Positions 30,201 through 39,458 are shown, numbered from the stretch's first letter. The stretch is DNA of 64,000 bases from Clostridium_AD frigoriphilum (GCF_036541405.1 NZ_JAZHFS010000018.1:1-64000), one strand, 5' to 3'. The notes: generated by a model not told the origin, from the sequence alone. Program-made: numbers and translations.

Positions 30201-30770
30201 TAACGCAGATATAGGAGGATATAAGTCCATTATCCCTCCCCTTATACAAAATTGACCTTTAGTCTCTACTCTATCTACTCTATCGTACCCACATTGAATT
30301 AATTTTTCTGAAAAGGCATTAAAATTTAGTGTGCCTCCTACCGATAATTTAAAAACATATTTTTGAAGCAAATTCACCGGTATATAGGTAGCCGATATTG
30401 CTTCTATACATGTAATTATTATTTTCTTGCCACCTTCAGTAATTTTTTTCAATACCTTAAGTCTTTCCCATCTTAAATCACCTGATACAGCATCTGCGTT
30501 ATAAAATCCCATTTCTCTAGTTGGATAATAATACACGTCGTTTACATAGAAAGATAAGTCCTCATAAATATTTTTAGCCTCTACATCACTGTGTGTTAAA
30601 ATCAGTATTGATTTATCTAGTTCTTCATATACACCATTCACTAAATAACCCTTTGCTGATTCTGAAAGTCCATATACTCCAATTGGGTATACATTTTTTT
30701 CTATATTACTTAGGATATCTTTAAATTGATTACTTTCCTTTAAAGGCTTCATAAGCCCACTTAGTCTCAT
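27249..30770 (-). CDS. mfd: Transcription-repair coupling factor
   Basis: DNA translocase that removes stalled RNA polymerase at lesions and recruits UvrA. The order is a UvrB-like N-terminal region, the CarD-like RNA-polymerase-interacting domain (LGDYVVHVNHGIGVYKGI, near 500), the superfamily 2 motor with Walker A CGDVGYGKTEVAVRAAF and DEEQ box IIDEEQRFGV, the RAD box region LYQLRGRVGRS, and a C-terminal TRCF domain. I start at the ATG at 30770 (MRLSGLMKPLK; AGAGGTG five bases before), giving 1173 residues. It lies 60 bases from pth, probably as one operon. Confidence 0.97.
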   Translation of the reverse strand: MRLSGLMKPLKESNQFKDILSNIEKNVYPIGVYGLSESAKGYLVNGVYEELDKSILILTHSDVEAKNIYEDLSFYVNDVYYYPTREMGFYNADAVSGDLRWERLKVLKKITEGGKKIIITCIEAISATYIPVNLLQKYVFKLSVGGTLNFNAFSEKLIQCGYDRVDRVETKGQFCIRGGIMDLYPPISALPFRIELYDDEIDSIRTFNSETQRSIDKVKKIEIFPAKEIILTEDSRKKGYDKIKEDLENMIGSLHKKKDKEAIERITSLVNINLEALKETGSFKDVDSYMPYFYDTTSTFLDYMSGAFIVVDDAQRCQGKLDSVYLEFEENYETSLRRGSILPKQAEVLIEKQRIYEELESLEIMTINAIAKTTKVLKPRSIISFSQITIYDYHGQLDMLIEDIKDKKSKGYKTVILSGTRTRGERLIDTLRDKGIESVYKDSISKIEFGEVVVTFGNQLKGFEYPQLKLCIISDKEVFGGSKRKAVSRANKKGASKLKSFTELKLGDYVVHVNHGIGVYKGIKQLEVHGHKRDYLDLSYNSGDTLYVPVEQLDLVQKYIGSEGKAPKISKLGGAEWVKAKNKVKNSIADIAEDLVKLYATRATLKGHKYSKDTIWQKQFEDEFPFDETPDQLIAIEEIKKDMESDKPMDRLICGDVGYGKTEVAVRAAFKAVMDGKQVAFLVPTTILAEQHYKNLTKRFSDFPVKVEMVSRFRTPAQQKVVIKATKEGNVDILIGTHRIIQSDVKFKDLGVLIIDEEQRFGVTHKEKIKSLRKNIDVITLTATPIPRTLHMSLTGVRDISVIETPPEERYPIQTYVVEFNDQLIRDAILREMNRKGQVFFVYNRVETIKDMAAYIGNLLPEARVCIAHGQMTERELESIMIEFMENKYDILMCTTIIETGIDIQNTNTIIIYEADKMGLSQLYQLRGRVGRSNRIAYAYLTYKKDKVLTEVAEKRLKAIKDFTELGSGFKIAMRDLEIRGAGNMMGGAQHGHMAAVGYDLYCRMLEETVKNIRGDVEKEPIETSVEIKIDAYIPGTYIEDESQKIEIYKKIAAIDCLEDMQEIQEEIEDRFSDIPSCVENLMNIAYLRCIAAKVGIIEIKEVKDEIILEFDRAERINKEVVKVLVSKYNRSIVFKLGNKPAFSYKFKNSIKEEVLTSLIEIVNRIKSIVEIK

Positions 30771-30830
30771 GTTAACACCTCTCACTCATTACATAAATGT
30801 ATAAATAGTATTTTAATAGAATTACTTTTT

Positions 30831-31394
30831 TTAAGCATTAAACCCATTAAACTGATTCATAGCCTCACTGCATCCCTTTTCAATTATAGTTTGGGTTGCC
30901 TGTATAGTCGCCTCAAAGGTCTTTTCGACAAGTATTCGCTGCTCTTTAGAAAATCTTCCTAAAACATGAGGTATTAGTGCCCTCTCTGGTTTCCCTACGC
31001 CTATTTTTATTCTAACAAACATGTCAGATGACAAATTCTCAATAATGCTTTTTAAACCATTATGTCCGCCAGCACTACCCTTACTTCGTATTCTTAATTT
31101 ACCTGCATCCAAACTAATATCATCATGTAGTATGATGATATTTTCACTCGGAATCTTATAAAATGAGGATGCTTCTCGTACACTTTCCCCACTCAAATTC
31201 ATATATGTACTGGGTTTTAATAAAATAACTTTATTAGAACCTATATTAATTTCTGCGCATACACCTTTAAATTTTATCCTATTAATTGATACATTATACT
31301 TATCTGCCATCAAATCAATTACATCGAATCCTACATTATGTCTTGTATGTCTATATTCATCTCCTGGATTCCCCAGTCCAACTACTAAATACAT
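30831..31394 (-). CDS. pth: Peptidyl-tRNA hydrolase
   Basis: Recycles tRNA from dropped-off peptidyl-tRNA. Catalytic His lies in RHTRHNVGFDVID (near residue 20). Asn is in TYMNLSGE, Asp in IILHDDISLDAGKLRIR, and SAGGHNGLKSI is present. I choose the second of two adjacent ATG codons (31394, MYLVVGLGNPG), giving 187 residues, because GGAGG lies five bases before it; the frame extends four codons upstream to a TTG. First gene of a pth-mfd unit with its own promoter. Confidence 0.95.
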   Translation of the reverse strand: MYLVVGLGNPGDEYRHTRHNVGFDVIDLMADKYNVSINRIKFKGVCAEINIGSNKVILLKPSTYMNLSGESVREASSFYKIPSENIIILHDDISLDAGKLRIRSKGSAGGHNGLKSIIENLSSDMFVRIKIGVGKPERALIPHVLGRFSKEQRILVEKTFEATIQATQTIIEKGCSEAMNQFNGFNA

Positions 31395-31470
31395 CATTAC
31401 CTCCAAATATTATTATGATTAGACTATTTATCTGTTACATAATTATTTTTTCATTTACCTTTTTTATAAT

Positions 31471-31499
31471 ATTATACCAATAAGTGTTATAATCTACAA
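31471..31499 (-). promoter_or_regulatory. Promoter of pth-mfd
   Basis: On the minus strand, TTGTAG and TATAAT are separated by 17 bases, about 77 bases before the pth start. Confidence 0.65.
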
Positions 31500-31526
31500 C
31501 TATACATAAAATCGCTCTACTTAATT

Positions 31527-32729
31527 TTAATTCGTAGCTTTTAATTCAGATAAAATTATATTAATATCTTTAACTTTACCATTTCTTTGAACCTTGCACT
31601 GCACACTCCTTGCAACTTTATATTTATCTAAGACATTACTTAACTCTTCCATATTTTTAACGCCAACACCACCTATTTGAGTTATAATATCAGTAGGCAT
31701 AATCCCAGCTTTGTATGCCCCACTACCACTTACAACTTCTTGCACATACACTCCCTCTATCCCCTTATTACCAACTGAGATTGCAGCTACTCCATAAATA
31801 CCTATAGCAGGCCTTATGACTTTACCATAGGTCATCAAATCACTTATAATTTCTTTAGCTACATTTGTATTAATAGCAAATCCCATCCCAGAAGTTTCAC
31901 TAGCTGAACCGATTTTCAAACTATTTATACCAATTACTTCTCCATTAATATTGCATAATGCTCCCCCACTATTTCCCTCATTTATAGTTGCATCAGTTTG
32001 TATTACTTTATATATGGTTTGCTCACCAGTCTTTTTATCAACTATATTAATTTTTCTATCTATTGCACTTATAATCCCTGCGGTAACCACTCCTGAAAAC
32101 TGCTCTCCTAGTGGATTACCAATAGCAATAGCTAAATCACCAACATTAACCTTTGATGAATCACCAAGTTTTGCCACAGGCAAATTACTAGCTTCAACTT
32201 TTATAACTGCCAAATCTGATATAGAATCAGTACCTATTACCTTGGCTTTCAAAACCTTATAATTACTAAGTTTTACCTCTATTTCTGTCGCGTTTTCAAT
32301 CACATGATAATTTGTAATAATAAACCCTTCACTTTTAAATATAATTCCAGACCCACTGACCTCAGGTGTTTCCTCTACACCTTTTTCTTTAACAATTATG
32401 CCAACTACTGTTGGTGATACCTTCCGTGTAACCTCTGAGATGGAATTTGAATATATATCTTTATTATTTTCTTCTAATTTACTCTGGGTTAAATCACCAC
32501 TAATATTTTCTTGTAATTTATCTTTACTAATAACATAATTTGCTGTAATTCCTCCAGAAAGGGCAGCTATTAACATAAAAAGTATCACTTTTAATAACGT
32601 TTTAAAATAATTTCTTTTATTATTTTTCCTAAATTTAATTTCTCCAAAGATATCCTGACCTCGCTCTGCATTCTTCCATAAAGCATCCCTTATTTCTTCA
32701 TTAAATTTATAGTTATCCTTGTTATTCAT
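31527..32729 (-). CDS. htrA: HtrA/DegP-type serine protease, membrane-anchored
   Basis: Envelope quality-control protease. A cytoplasmic N-tail is followed by one membrane span (about 43-63). A trypsin-like domain has the triad H142 (TNYHVIEN), D172 (SDLAVIKV) and S254 (NEGNSGGAL). One PDZ domain lies near 305-395 (GVYVQEVVSGSGAYKAGIMP). Length 400 matches Firmicute HtrA/YycK. It is the third gene after a response regulator and histidine kinase on the same strand, 49 bases from the kinase, which suggests it is part of their operon and perhaps a target. Confidence 0.93.
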   Translation of the reverse strand: MNNKDNYKFNEEIRDALWKNAERGQDIFGEIKFRKNNKRNYFKTLLKVILFMLIAALSGGITANYVISKDKLQENISGDLTQSKLEENNKDIYSNSISEVTRKVSPTVVGIIVKEKGVEETPEVSGSGIIFKSEGFIITNYHVIENATEIEVKLSNYKVLKAKVIGTDSISDLAVIKVEASNLPVAKLGDSSKVNVGDLAIAIGNPLGEQFSGVVTAGIISAIDRKINIVDKKTGEQTIYKVIQTDATINEGNSGGALCNINGEVIGINSLKIGSASETSGMGFAINTNVAKEIISDLMTYGKVIRPAIGIYGVAAISVGNKGIEGVYVQEVVSGSGAYKAGIMPTDIITQIGGVGVKNMEELSNVLDKYKVARSVQCKVQRNGKVKDINIILSELKATN

Positions 32730-32778
32730 AGTCTCACCCGCCCCTCTTGTTATAATTACATTATGGAAGTTATTAAAA

Positions 32779-34200
32779 TTATTCTACTTTCATTAATGTA
32801 AAAGTAAAATAAACACCTTTATCTTTGTTTTCCACCCATATATCTTCCTGTAATTGCGTTATTATATTTCTAACTATAGCTAGACCAAGTCCAGTACTGT
32901 CTTTTACTGTTCTTGATTTATCTGCTTTGTAAAACCTATCCCAAATATGCAATAAATCTTCTTCTGCTATTTGTGGACCATCATTAAACACAGATATGAA
33001 AGCTTTCCTACCTTTAGTTTTTGAACTAATTTTTATTTTTCCACCCTCATTAACATATTTTATTGAATTATCTAATAAATTTGTAATTACTTGCACGAGC
33101 CTATCTTGATCTCCTGCTACGAATAAATTATCTTCTTCAAAACACACATCCACACAGGCACGTTTCTCTTTAATTTTCGTTTCATTTTTTATAACTGTAA
33201 GTCTAATTATTTCGTTAATATCCACTTTAATAATCTTTAAACTAAACTCTCCAGCTTCAATTGCAGACATATCTAGTAAGTCGTTTACGAGTCTTGTTAA
33301 TCTTTGAATTTCTTCATATGCAATGGATAAATAGTATTTTTCCTTTTCCTCTGGAATTACTCCATCTAGTATTCCTCCAATAAACCCCTTAATTGATGTT
33401 ATAGGCGACCTAATTTCATGTGATACATTTGATATAAATTCACGTCTGTTTTTTTCGTTTTTTTCAACAGAATCCGCCATAAAATTAAATGTTTGAGCTA
33501 GTTCTCCGATTTCATCATCAGATTTTAAATAAACCCTTTTATTAACATCCCCATTAGATATCTTCCTAGCTACAGAATTAATCTCTGCCAATGGCTTTAT
33601 AATTATTTTTTGAGAAAAGTAGTATATAACTATGCAAGAAAATATTATTGCGAAAATTGCAGATATCCAAATTATTTCATAAACACGTTTTAAAGGGGAA
33701 CTTATTTCATCAATGGAGTTGTATAATATTATTGAGCCCTTAAAACTACCTGCATCATTAATTATTGGTGTACCATAAACTCTTACAGTTTTATCAAATA
33801 TCCCAGCATAAGGTCCTGTAATCTCGAATGTATGCCCCTGTCTAAGTTGATCTAATTCTTCACCAAAAACTTGTTTCCCTATAAACTCCTTATGATCTTT
33901 ATTCGATACAGCATAAACATAACCCATACTGTCTGTAAGCCATATATCTGACTTTATATACTTGGAAATTATGGTTATTATGTCGTTTACTTGTTGAGAC
34001 GTAGCGTCACCATCCCTCTCCATGTATTTCATAGCAATTCCTTGTATCATATATGACTTATCCAGAAATTGTTCTTTTTTTTGATCAAAAAAATAACTTT
34101 GGAACCAATAAGACAAAAATGACGCAATAATTATTAGGCTCATAGATATTATGATAGTATATGTTGCTAACATCTTAAAAAACAGCCCTTTTTTGACCAT
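32779..34200 (-). CDS. Sensor histidine kinase, HAMP type
   Basis: Membrane sensor. The first span is at about 8-33 and an extracytoplasmic sensing domain (about 35-172, PAS-like by pattern: SDIWLTDSMGYVYAVSN) follows. After the second span (about 175-196) come HAMP (IIIKPLAEINSVARKISNGD) and HisKA with the phospho-acceptor H261 in NVSHEIRSPITS. The HATPase_c part has NLLDNSIKY and STGLGLAIVRNI. The start is one base past the response regulator stop, so translation is coupled (SD GAGGTG overlaps the regulator end). The signal is unknown; the htrA neighbour favours envelope stress. Confidence 0.92.
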   Translation of the reverse strand: MVKKGLFFKMLATYTIIISMSLIIIASFLSYWFQSYFFDQKKEQFLDKSYMIQGIAMKYMERDGDATSQQVNDIITIISKYIKSDIWLTDSMGYVYAVSNKDHKEFIGKQVFGEELDQLRQGHTFEITGPYAGIFDKTVRVYGTPIINDAGSFKGSIILYNSIDEISSPLKRVYEIIWISAIFAIIFSCIVIYYFSQKIIIKPLAEINSVARKISNGDVNKRVYLKSDDEIGELAQTFNFMADSVEKNEKNRREFISNVSHEIRSPITSIKGFIGGILDGVIPEEKEKYYLSIAYEEIQRLTRLVNDLLDMSAIEAGEFSLKIIKVDINEIIRLTVIKNETKIKEKRACVDVCFEEDNLFVAGDQDRLVQVITNLLDNSIKYVNEGGKIKISSKTKGRKAFISVFNDGPQIAEEDLLHIWDRFYKADKSRTVKDSTGLGLAIVRNIITQLQEDIWVENKDKGVYFTFTLMKVE

Positions 34201-34201
34201 T

Positions 34202-34888
34202 TTACTTCACCTCAAATTTATATCCTACTCCCCAAACAGTCTCAATCTGCCAATTAGGTCCACCTTGAAGTTTTTCCCTTACTCTTTTAACATGAACATC
34301 CACAGTTCTAGAGTCTCCTGGATAATCATATCCCCAAACCTCACATAAAAGCTGTTGCCTAGTAAACACCCTATTCTTATTAAGTGCTAAATAATGTACT
34401 AATTCAAATTCTTTAGGCGGCATTTTAACCTCCGCGCCTTTATATGTAACATTGTACGAATTAATGTCTATTTCTAGGTCTTCAAAATTCAAAACTTCTT
34501 TACCACCGTTATCTAAGTTATAACGCCTAAGTACGGCCTTTACTCTCGCAATTATTTCTTTTGGCTCAAACGGTTTTACTACATAATCATCTGCTCCAAG
34601 TTCTAAAGCCAATACCTTATCGAAAGTTTCCCCTTTAGCTGTAAGCATAATAACAGGTGTTTCATGCTCTTTTCTTATCCATTTCAAAACATCAATCCCA
34701 TCAACATAAGGTAACATTATATCTAAAAGCACTAAATCTGGTTTATAACTTAAAAAGGCTTCCTGTGCAGCCCTACCATCATGTGCTACTTTTGTAGCAT
34801 ACCCAGAGCTTTCAAGATACATTTTAATTACCTCGGCAATATTTTTATCATCATCAACTATTAGTATTTTACCTATAGTTCCTTCCAT
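34202..34888 (-). CDS. OmpR-family response regulator
   Basis: Receiver domain with phospho-acceptor D56 (LVLLDIMLPYVDG), acidic pocket VDDD near 11-14, T83 and K105 (DYVVKPFEP). A winged-helix domain follows (MPPKEFELVHYLALNKN, YPGDSRTVDVHVKRVREKL). Length 228. It is the first gene of a regulator-kinase-htrA operon. It resembles WalR/CssR-type regulators, but the WalKR operon partners yycH and yycI are absent. The 244 bases between its start and the prs terminator hold no other gene. Confidence 0.93.
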   Translation of the reverse strand: MEGTIGKILIVDDDKNIAEVIKMYLESSGYATKVAHDGRAAQEAFLSYKPDLVLLDIMLPYVDGIDVLKWIRKEHETPVIMLTAKGETFDKVLALELGADDYVVKPFEPKEIIARVKAVLRRYNLDNGGKEVLNFEDLEIDINSYNVTYKGAEVKMPPKEFELVHYLALNKNRVFTRQQLLCEVWGYDYPGDSRTVDVHVKRVREKLQGGPNWQIETVWGVGYKFEVK

Positions 34889-35132
34889 ATCATTACCTCC
34901 AAATTATTTTATCTATTTTTATCTATTATTTTTATTAATTAAATTCGAATAAATTCTCTTCTAAATAATTTACCTTATTACTAATTTATCATACTTTAAT
35001 GTTATCTTATTAGTTTTTTTAAAATGTTACAAATTATTCACCGTTACAATGGAGTAATCTCCTTATTTTTTTAATTCCATTTATGTATATTATAATCATT
35101 GTTTAAATATTTTGTAAATATTATTATAATAA

Positions 35133-35178
35133 AAAATAGCGATGTTTTATTATAAAGATAATAAAACATCACTATTTT
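35133..35178 (-). terminator. Terminator after prs
   Basis: AAATAG-GATGTTTTATT pairs with AATAAAACATC-CTATTTT with one mismatch, and a T-run follows on the minus strand. Confidence 0.8.
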
Positions 35179-35189
35179 AAACTATGTAA

Positions 35190-36161
35190 TTATATATTGG
35201 TAGTATCTTCAAATAGCTTACTTACAGAAACATCTTCATATATTCTCTTTATAGCTTCAGCCAAAATTGGTGCTACTGATAATGTAGTGAATTTTGAGCA
35301 TTGCTTATCTTCCGGTATCTCAATTGTGTTTAGTATTATTAATTCTTTTATTACAGAATCGTTTATTCTTTGAATAGCAGGACCTGATAACACTCCATGA
35401 CTACAACAAGCATAAACCTCTTTTGCTCCTAGTTTAACTAAGGCATTAGCTCCGTTAGTTATTGTGCCTGCAGTGTCTATCATATCATCCATCATGATAA
35501 CCGTCTTATTTTTAATATCACCTATAACATTCATAATCTCTGCAACATTAGCTTTTGGTCTTCTTTTATCGATTATTGCTATTGGTGCATGTAATTTATC
35601 TGCAAATTTTCTTGATCTAGCGACACTTCCAAGGTCTGGAGCAACTACAACTACATCATCCCTATCCTTAAAACCATTTTCAATATAATATTTTGCAAGT
35701 ATTGGTGTTCCTGTCATATTATCAACAGGGATATTGAAATATCCTTGTATTTGAGCTGCATGTAAATCCATGGTAAGCACTCTATCTGCTCCTGCAGTTG
35801 TTATAATATCTGCCACAAGTTTGGCTGTAATTGGATCTCTAGCTTTTGCTTTCCTATCCTGCCTTGCATATCCATAATATGGAATAACAGCCGTTATTCT
35901 TCCTGCTGAAGCTCTCTTAAATGCGTCAATCATAATAAGTAATTCCATTAAATTATCATTTACTGGGGCATTAGTTGATTGAACAACAAATACATCTGCT
36001 CCTCTAACTGTTTCGTGAATATTAACAGATATTTCTCCATCACTAAAAGTTCCTACATTGGAATCTCCGAGTGGTACTCCGAGTATATCTGCTATATCTG
36101 ACGCTAATTTAGGATTTGAGTTACCTGTGAAAATTTTAATGTTTTTGCCATGGCTTATCAT
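35190..36161 (-). CDS. prs: Ribose-phosphate pyrophosphokinase
   Basis: Makes PRPP from ribose 5-phosphate and ATP for nucleotide, His and Trp synthesis. Family signatures: the N-terminus IKIFTGNSNPKLASDIADIL, VQSTNAPVNDNLMELLIMID, the flexible-loop region PYYGYARQDRKAKARDPI, and the PRPP loop MMDDMIDTAGTI. Length 323 is normal. It follows glmU on the same strand, the usual glmU-prs pair, here 203 bases apart. Confidence 0.96.
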   Translation of the reverse strand: MISHGKNIKIFTGNSNPKLASDIADILGVPLGDSNVGTFSDGEISVNIHETVRGADVFVVQSTNAPVNDNLMELLIMIDAFKRASAGRITAVIPYYGYARQDRKAKARDPITAKLVADIITTAGADRVLTMDLHAAQIQGYFNIPVDNMTGTPILAKYYIENGFKDRDDVVVVAPDLGSVARSRKFADKLHAPIAIIDKRRPKANVAEIMNVIGDIKNKTVIMMDDMIDTAGTITNGANALVKLGAKEVYACCSHGVLSGPAIQRINDSVIKELIILNTIEIPEDKQCSKFTTLSVAPILAEAIKRIYEDVSVSKLFEDTTNI

Positions 36162-36364
36162 CTGCAGTCCTGATTCTCAAAATTTTCATAAATCATATTT
36201 TAGTATAATTTATATATATTTTCATTCTATTTACTAAATAGAGTGGCAGTGTAGAGTATTAAAATCTCACATACTATATAACGTAATTTTTTATATACCC
36301 ATTTTACTGCGAAAATCAGTTTTCCACCTCCCTTTGTAATTTACTTACTGAATACTTTGCTAAC

Positions 36365-37735
36365 TTATTTATTAAGTCCTTTTTTTACTACCCAATTTTC
36401 AATATTCTTCTGCCTTGCTCTAGCTATTGCCAAAGTATTTTTAGGAACCTCATTTGTAATTGTAGACCCAGCAGCAGTGTATGCATTATCATTAATTGTT
36501 ACAGGCGATACTAAGTTAGTATTACAACCTATAAACACATTATTACCTATTGTAGTTTTATATTTTGCTTTCCCGTCATAATTTACAACCACAGTTCCGC
36601 AACCAAAATTACATCCACTTCCAACCTGGGCATCACCAATATACGTAAGATGAGATACTTTTGTATTATCCCCAATAGTTGATTTTTTTATTTCAACAAA
36701 ATCTCCTATTCTAGCATGTTTACCTATATTGCTTTCCGGCCTTATATATGCATAAGGTCCTACCGTTGTTTTCTCTCCTATTTTGCTTTCAATTACTACC
36801 GAACTTTGAATTACAATTCCAGATTCCAAAACACTATCTGTAATTCTATTATTTGGATAAAGAACACATTCTTCTTTAATAATAGTCTTGCCTTGTATTA
36901 CATTCCCTGGATATACAATCGTATCCTTACCTATTATAACTTCGCAGTCAATATATGTATTACTTGGATCCATTATTGTTACTCCATTTTCCATATGCTT
37001 TTCATTTATTCTTTTTCTCATAATCGCTTCAGCATTTGCAAGCTCTACCTTAGAATTAACAGCAGTAATTTCATCTACTGAAACATCAAACGCCCCAACT
37101 TTAAGCCCTTGATCCTTTAATATACCAATAACATCCGTTAAATAGTATTCCTTTTGAGCATTATTATTATCTAATTTATCTAAACTAATAAGTAGCTCTT
37201 TTATGTTAAAGCAGTACATTCCCGAATTTATTTCTTCAACTAATTTTTCTTCTTGAGTACAATCCTTAAACTCAACTATTTTCTTAACCTCTCCATTTTC
37301 GCCCCTAATAATTCTACCATATTTTGCAGGGTCATTCATCCTTGAAGTTAATATAGTAGCTTTATAATTCCCTTTTTCATGATAATCTAAGAGCTCTCTA
37401 ACTGTATGCTCACTAATTAATGGCCCATCTCCAACAAATATTGCGACGATACCTTCATTACCACTTAGAAATTCTTTGGCACACATAACTGCATGACCTG
37501 TTCCTAACTGATCTTCTTGAACAGAATAATTGATTTTTCTATCTTCTGTTCCTTTTTTAACCTCTGCGGCTCCTCTTCCAATTACCACATCTACCATATC
37601 AATATCTGCACTTCTCATGGTATCAATAACATGATTTATCATTTCTTTACCACAAACTTTATGCATAACCTTAGGAGTATTTGAGTTCATTCTTTTTCCT
37701 TCACCTGCAGCTAATATTATAGCGCATTTATACAA
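36365..37735 (-). CDS. glmU: Bifunctional GlmU uridyltransferase/acetyltransferase
   Basis: Makes UDP-GlcNAc from glucosamine 1-phosphate in two steps. The N-terminal pyrophosphorylase has LAAGEGKRMNS and QLGTGHAV. The C-terminal left-handed beta-helix (about 250-450) has hexapeptide repeats such as IGKHARIGDFVEIKKS, and the acetyltransferase signature NYDGKAKYKT. I place the start at a TTG at 37735, giving 456 residues, because GAGGTG lies six bases before it; the longer frame begins with another TTG lacking an SD. It feeds the murD, murC and murI pathway in the same window. Confidence 0.95.
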   Translation of the reverse strand: MYKCAIILAAGEGKRMNSNTPKVMHKVCGKEMINHVIDTMRSADIDMVDVVIGRGAAEVKKGTEDRKINYSVQEDQLGTGHAVMCAKEFLSGNEGIVAIFVGDGPLISEHTVRELLDYHEKGNYKATILTSRMNDPAKYGRIIRGENGEVKKIVEFKDCTQEEKLVEEINSGMYCFNIKELLISLDKLDNNNAQKEYYLTDVIGILKDQGLKVGAFDVSVDEITAVNSKVELANAEAIMRKRINEKHMENGVTIMDPSNTYIDCEVIIGKDTIVYPGNVIQGKTIIKEECVLYPNNRITDSVLESGIVIQSSVVIESKIGEKTTVGPYAYIRPESNIGKHARIGDFVEIKKSTIGDNTKVSHLTYIGDAQVGSGCNFGCGTVVVNYDGKAKYKTTIGNNVFIGCNTNLVSPVTINDNAYTAAGSTITNEVPKNTLAIARARQKNIENWVVKKGLNK

Positions 37736-37883
37736 ATAAAACACCTCTTTATACAATAATTCGACATATTTACAGATTAAAAATTACATTAACTTTAATT
37801 AAAATACATTATATTATATTTTATATTATATTTTATAAAGCATTTAATTGCAACTAGCCTTAACTGTTTTTCATTATTTTTCT

Positions 37884-37914
37884 TCAAAAAATAAAAGGGG
37901 TCTCCCCCTCTTTT
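37884..37914 (-). terminator. Terminator after spoVG
   Basis: AAAAGAGGGG and CCCCTTTT form a GC-rich stem with a GAGA loop, followed by ATTTTTTG on the minus strand. It directly follows the spoVG stop. Confidence 0.8.
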
Positions 37915-38247
37915 TTATATTTCTAAAACTTTCTCTGTTTTTTCTTCTGTTTTTTCTACTACTTTTTCTACTACTCTTGCCACGGATTCTTCATTTCTCA
38001 CTTTTTCATACTCATCTAAAATTGCTGTTTGAATTTTCTCTCTTGTTTGAGTATTTATTGGATGAGCTATGTCCTTGAATTCTCCATCTGGTGTCTTTCT
38101 ACTTGGCATAGCAATAAAAAGACCACTTTGACCCTCTATAACTTTAATATCATGAACAACGAATTCATTGTCAAAAGTTATCGATACAATCGCTTTCATT
38201 TTACCTTCTGTAGCTATTTTTCTAATTCTAACATCTGTGATTTCCAT
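37915..38247 (-). CDS. spoVG: Septation/regulatory protein SpoVG
   Basis: Small DNA- or RNA-binding regulator linked to septation, capsule and sporulation in Firmicutes. The conserved core MEITDVRIRKI, ALVSITFDNEFVVHDIKVIE with its own variant AIVSITFDNEFVVHDIKVIE, and MPSRKTPDGEFKDIAHPI are present. A Val/Glu-rich tail completes 110 residues, longer than the minimal ~95-residue form. I place the start at 38247, after GGAGG; the frame extends five codons upstream through the SD. It lies between purR and glmU, as in Bacillus. Confidence 0.95.
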   Translation of the reverse strand: MEITDVRIRKIATEGKMKAIVSITFDNEFVVHDIKVIEGQSGLFIAMPSRKTPDGEFKDIAHPINTQTREKIQTAILDEYEKVRNEESVARVVEKVVEKTEEKTEKVLEI

Positions 38248-38350
38248 ACACTCCACCTCCAAGTTGCATTATACGTTATATTTATACTATTTCTCTATAA
38301 ATTGTATTTTTCCTTCTAAAATTATAAATAAATATTAAATATTTTGAATA

Positions 38351-39172
38351 TTACACTTTTTCGAATATTTCTGATGGAGTTAACTCTGCGATGCCTTCAT
38401 TATTTATTCCTGTGAACTGAATAATTGATATGTACTCTTCTACTAATTTATGTCCACTTTCAATATTATCGACAAGAACCCCAATACCTAAAAGCTCGCT
38501 TTCAAATTCTTTAAGCAAATTAATTATGCCTATTGCTGTCCCTCCAGCCTTCATAAAATCATCTATAAAAACACATTTGCTCCCTTTTTTTATAGATTTT
38601 CTAGATAACGACATTGTTTGAATCCTATTACTAGAACCCGAAGCATAATTTATGCTAACAGTACTTCCTTCAGTAACCTTAGGATCCCTACGTACAATAA
38701 CTAGTTGGACGCCTAACATCTTTGCCACTTCATATGCCAGTGGTATTCCTTTAGTCTCCACCGTAACTACATAGTCTATATCTAACTCACTAAAAGCAGA
38801 GGCAAGTATCACTCCTGCTTTGTGCACTATTTCTGGATTATACATAATATCAGTCATATATATAAAATTTCCTGGTATTACTCTATCTTTTTGTATTAAA
38901 ATTTTGCATATCTCGTCTGCAAATACCCTACTTTCTTGCTTTGAGACTCCACAAATGTATTTTACTCCACCAGCTGCGCCAGCTACTGTTTCAATTCTTC
39001 CCATCGATAACTCATTAAGCGTTTCCCTGACAATAACAATATCTTCACTAATTGTAGATTTAGCTGCATTAAATAATTCTGTGAAAGTTTTTAGATTTAT
39101 TGTTTTATTAGGATTTTCTGTTAATACCTTTGTTATACCTGTAACCCTTTGATTTCTACTATATTTATTCAT
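38351..39172 (-). CDS. purR: Pur operon repressor PurR
   Basis: Represses purine synthesis and transport genes; PRPP relieves DNA binding. The N-terminal winged helix is at about 1-70 (NQRVTGITKVLTENPNKTIN). A phosphoribosyltransferase-like effector domain carries the PRPP loop VFIDDFMKAGGTAIGI (near 207-220) and YVVTVETKGIPLAYEVA. At 273 residues it has normal length. It is divergent from murC across 286 bases and upstream of spoVG. Confidence 0.95.
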   Translation of the reverse strand: MNKYSRNQRVTGITKVLTENPNKTINLKTFTELFNAAKSTISEDIVIVRETLNELSMGRIETVAGAAGGVKYICGVSKQESRVFADEICKILIQKDRVIPGNFIYMTDIMYNPEIVHKAGVILASAFSELDIDYVVTVETKGIPLAYEVAKMLGVQLVIVRRDPKVTEGSTVSINYASGSSNRIQTMSLSRKSIKKGSKCVFIDDFMKAGGTAIGIINLLKEFESELLGIGVLVDNIESGHKLVEEYISIIQFTGINNEGIAELTPSEIFEKV

Positions 39173-39458
39173 AATATATCACCCATATTTTTATTTTACG
39201 AATTTTGCCTAGTAAAATTCATAATATCATTCGTATTTTAATTGTAAATCTTTTTTATCTTTATTACAATGCTTATAAACCCAATTCCAGAACGTTATTT
39301 TGTATTTTATTTAGTTTTTTTTGAATTGTGTATAGTTTTTTTGTTATTTTGTATATAATTAAGAAGTGCTTATAATAATTATTTAATATAAGCAATACTA
39401 ATATAATTTACATATATTAAATAACAATAATAATAATTTTTTTTAAGGAGTTGATATA
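39173..39458. promoter_or_regulatory. Divergent promoter region, purR and murC
   Basis: An AT-rich region between divergent genes. A TATAAT at 39354-39359 on the plus strand is the best -10 candidate for murC, but no convincing TTGACA lies 17 bases before it. I could not find a clear paired PurBox. Confidence 0.35.

Noticed and set aside
32779..34888. Identification of the two-component pair as WalKR
   Set aside because: The overlap with htrA is suggestive, but yycH, yycI and yycJ are missing and a close relation cannot be shown by eye, so only a general kinase/regulator call is made.
37860..38080. Plus-strand Leu/Phe-rich frame over spoVG
   Set aside because: It is produced by the antisense of the Glu/Val-rich spoVG tail and the terminator T-run; no start signal.
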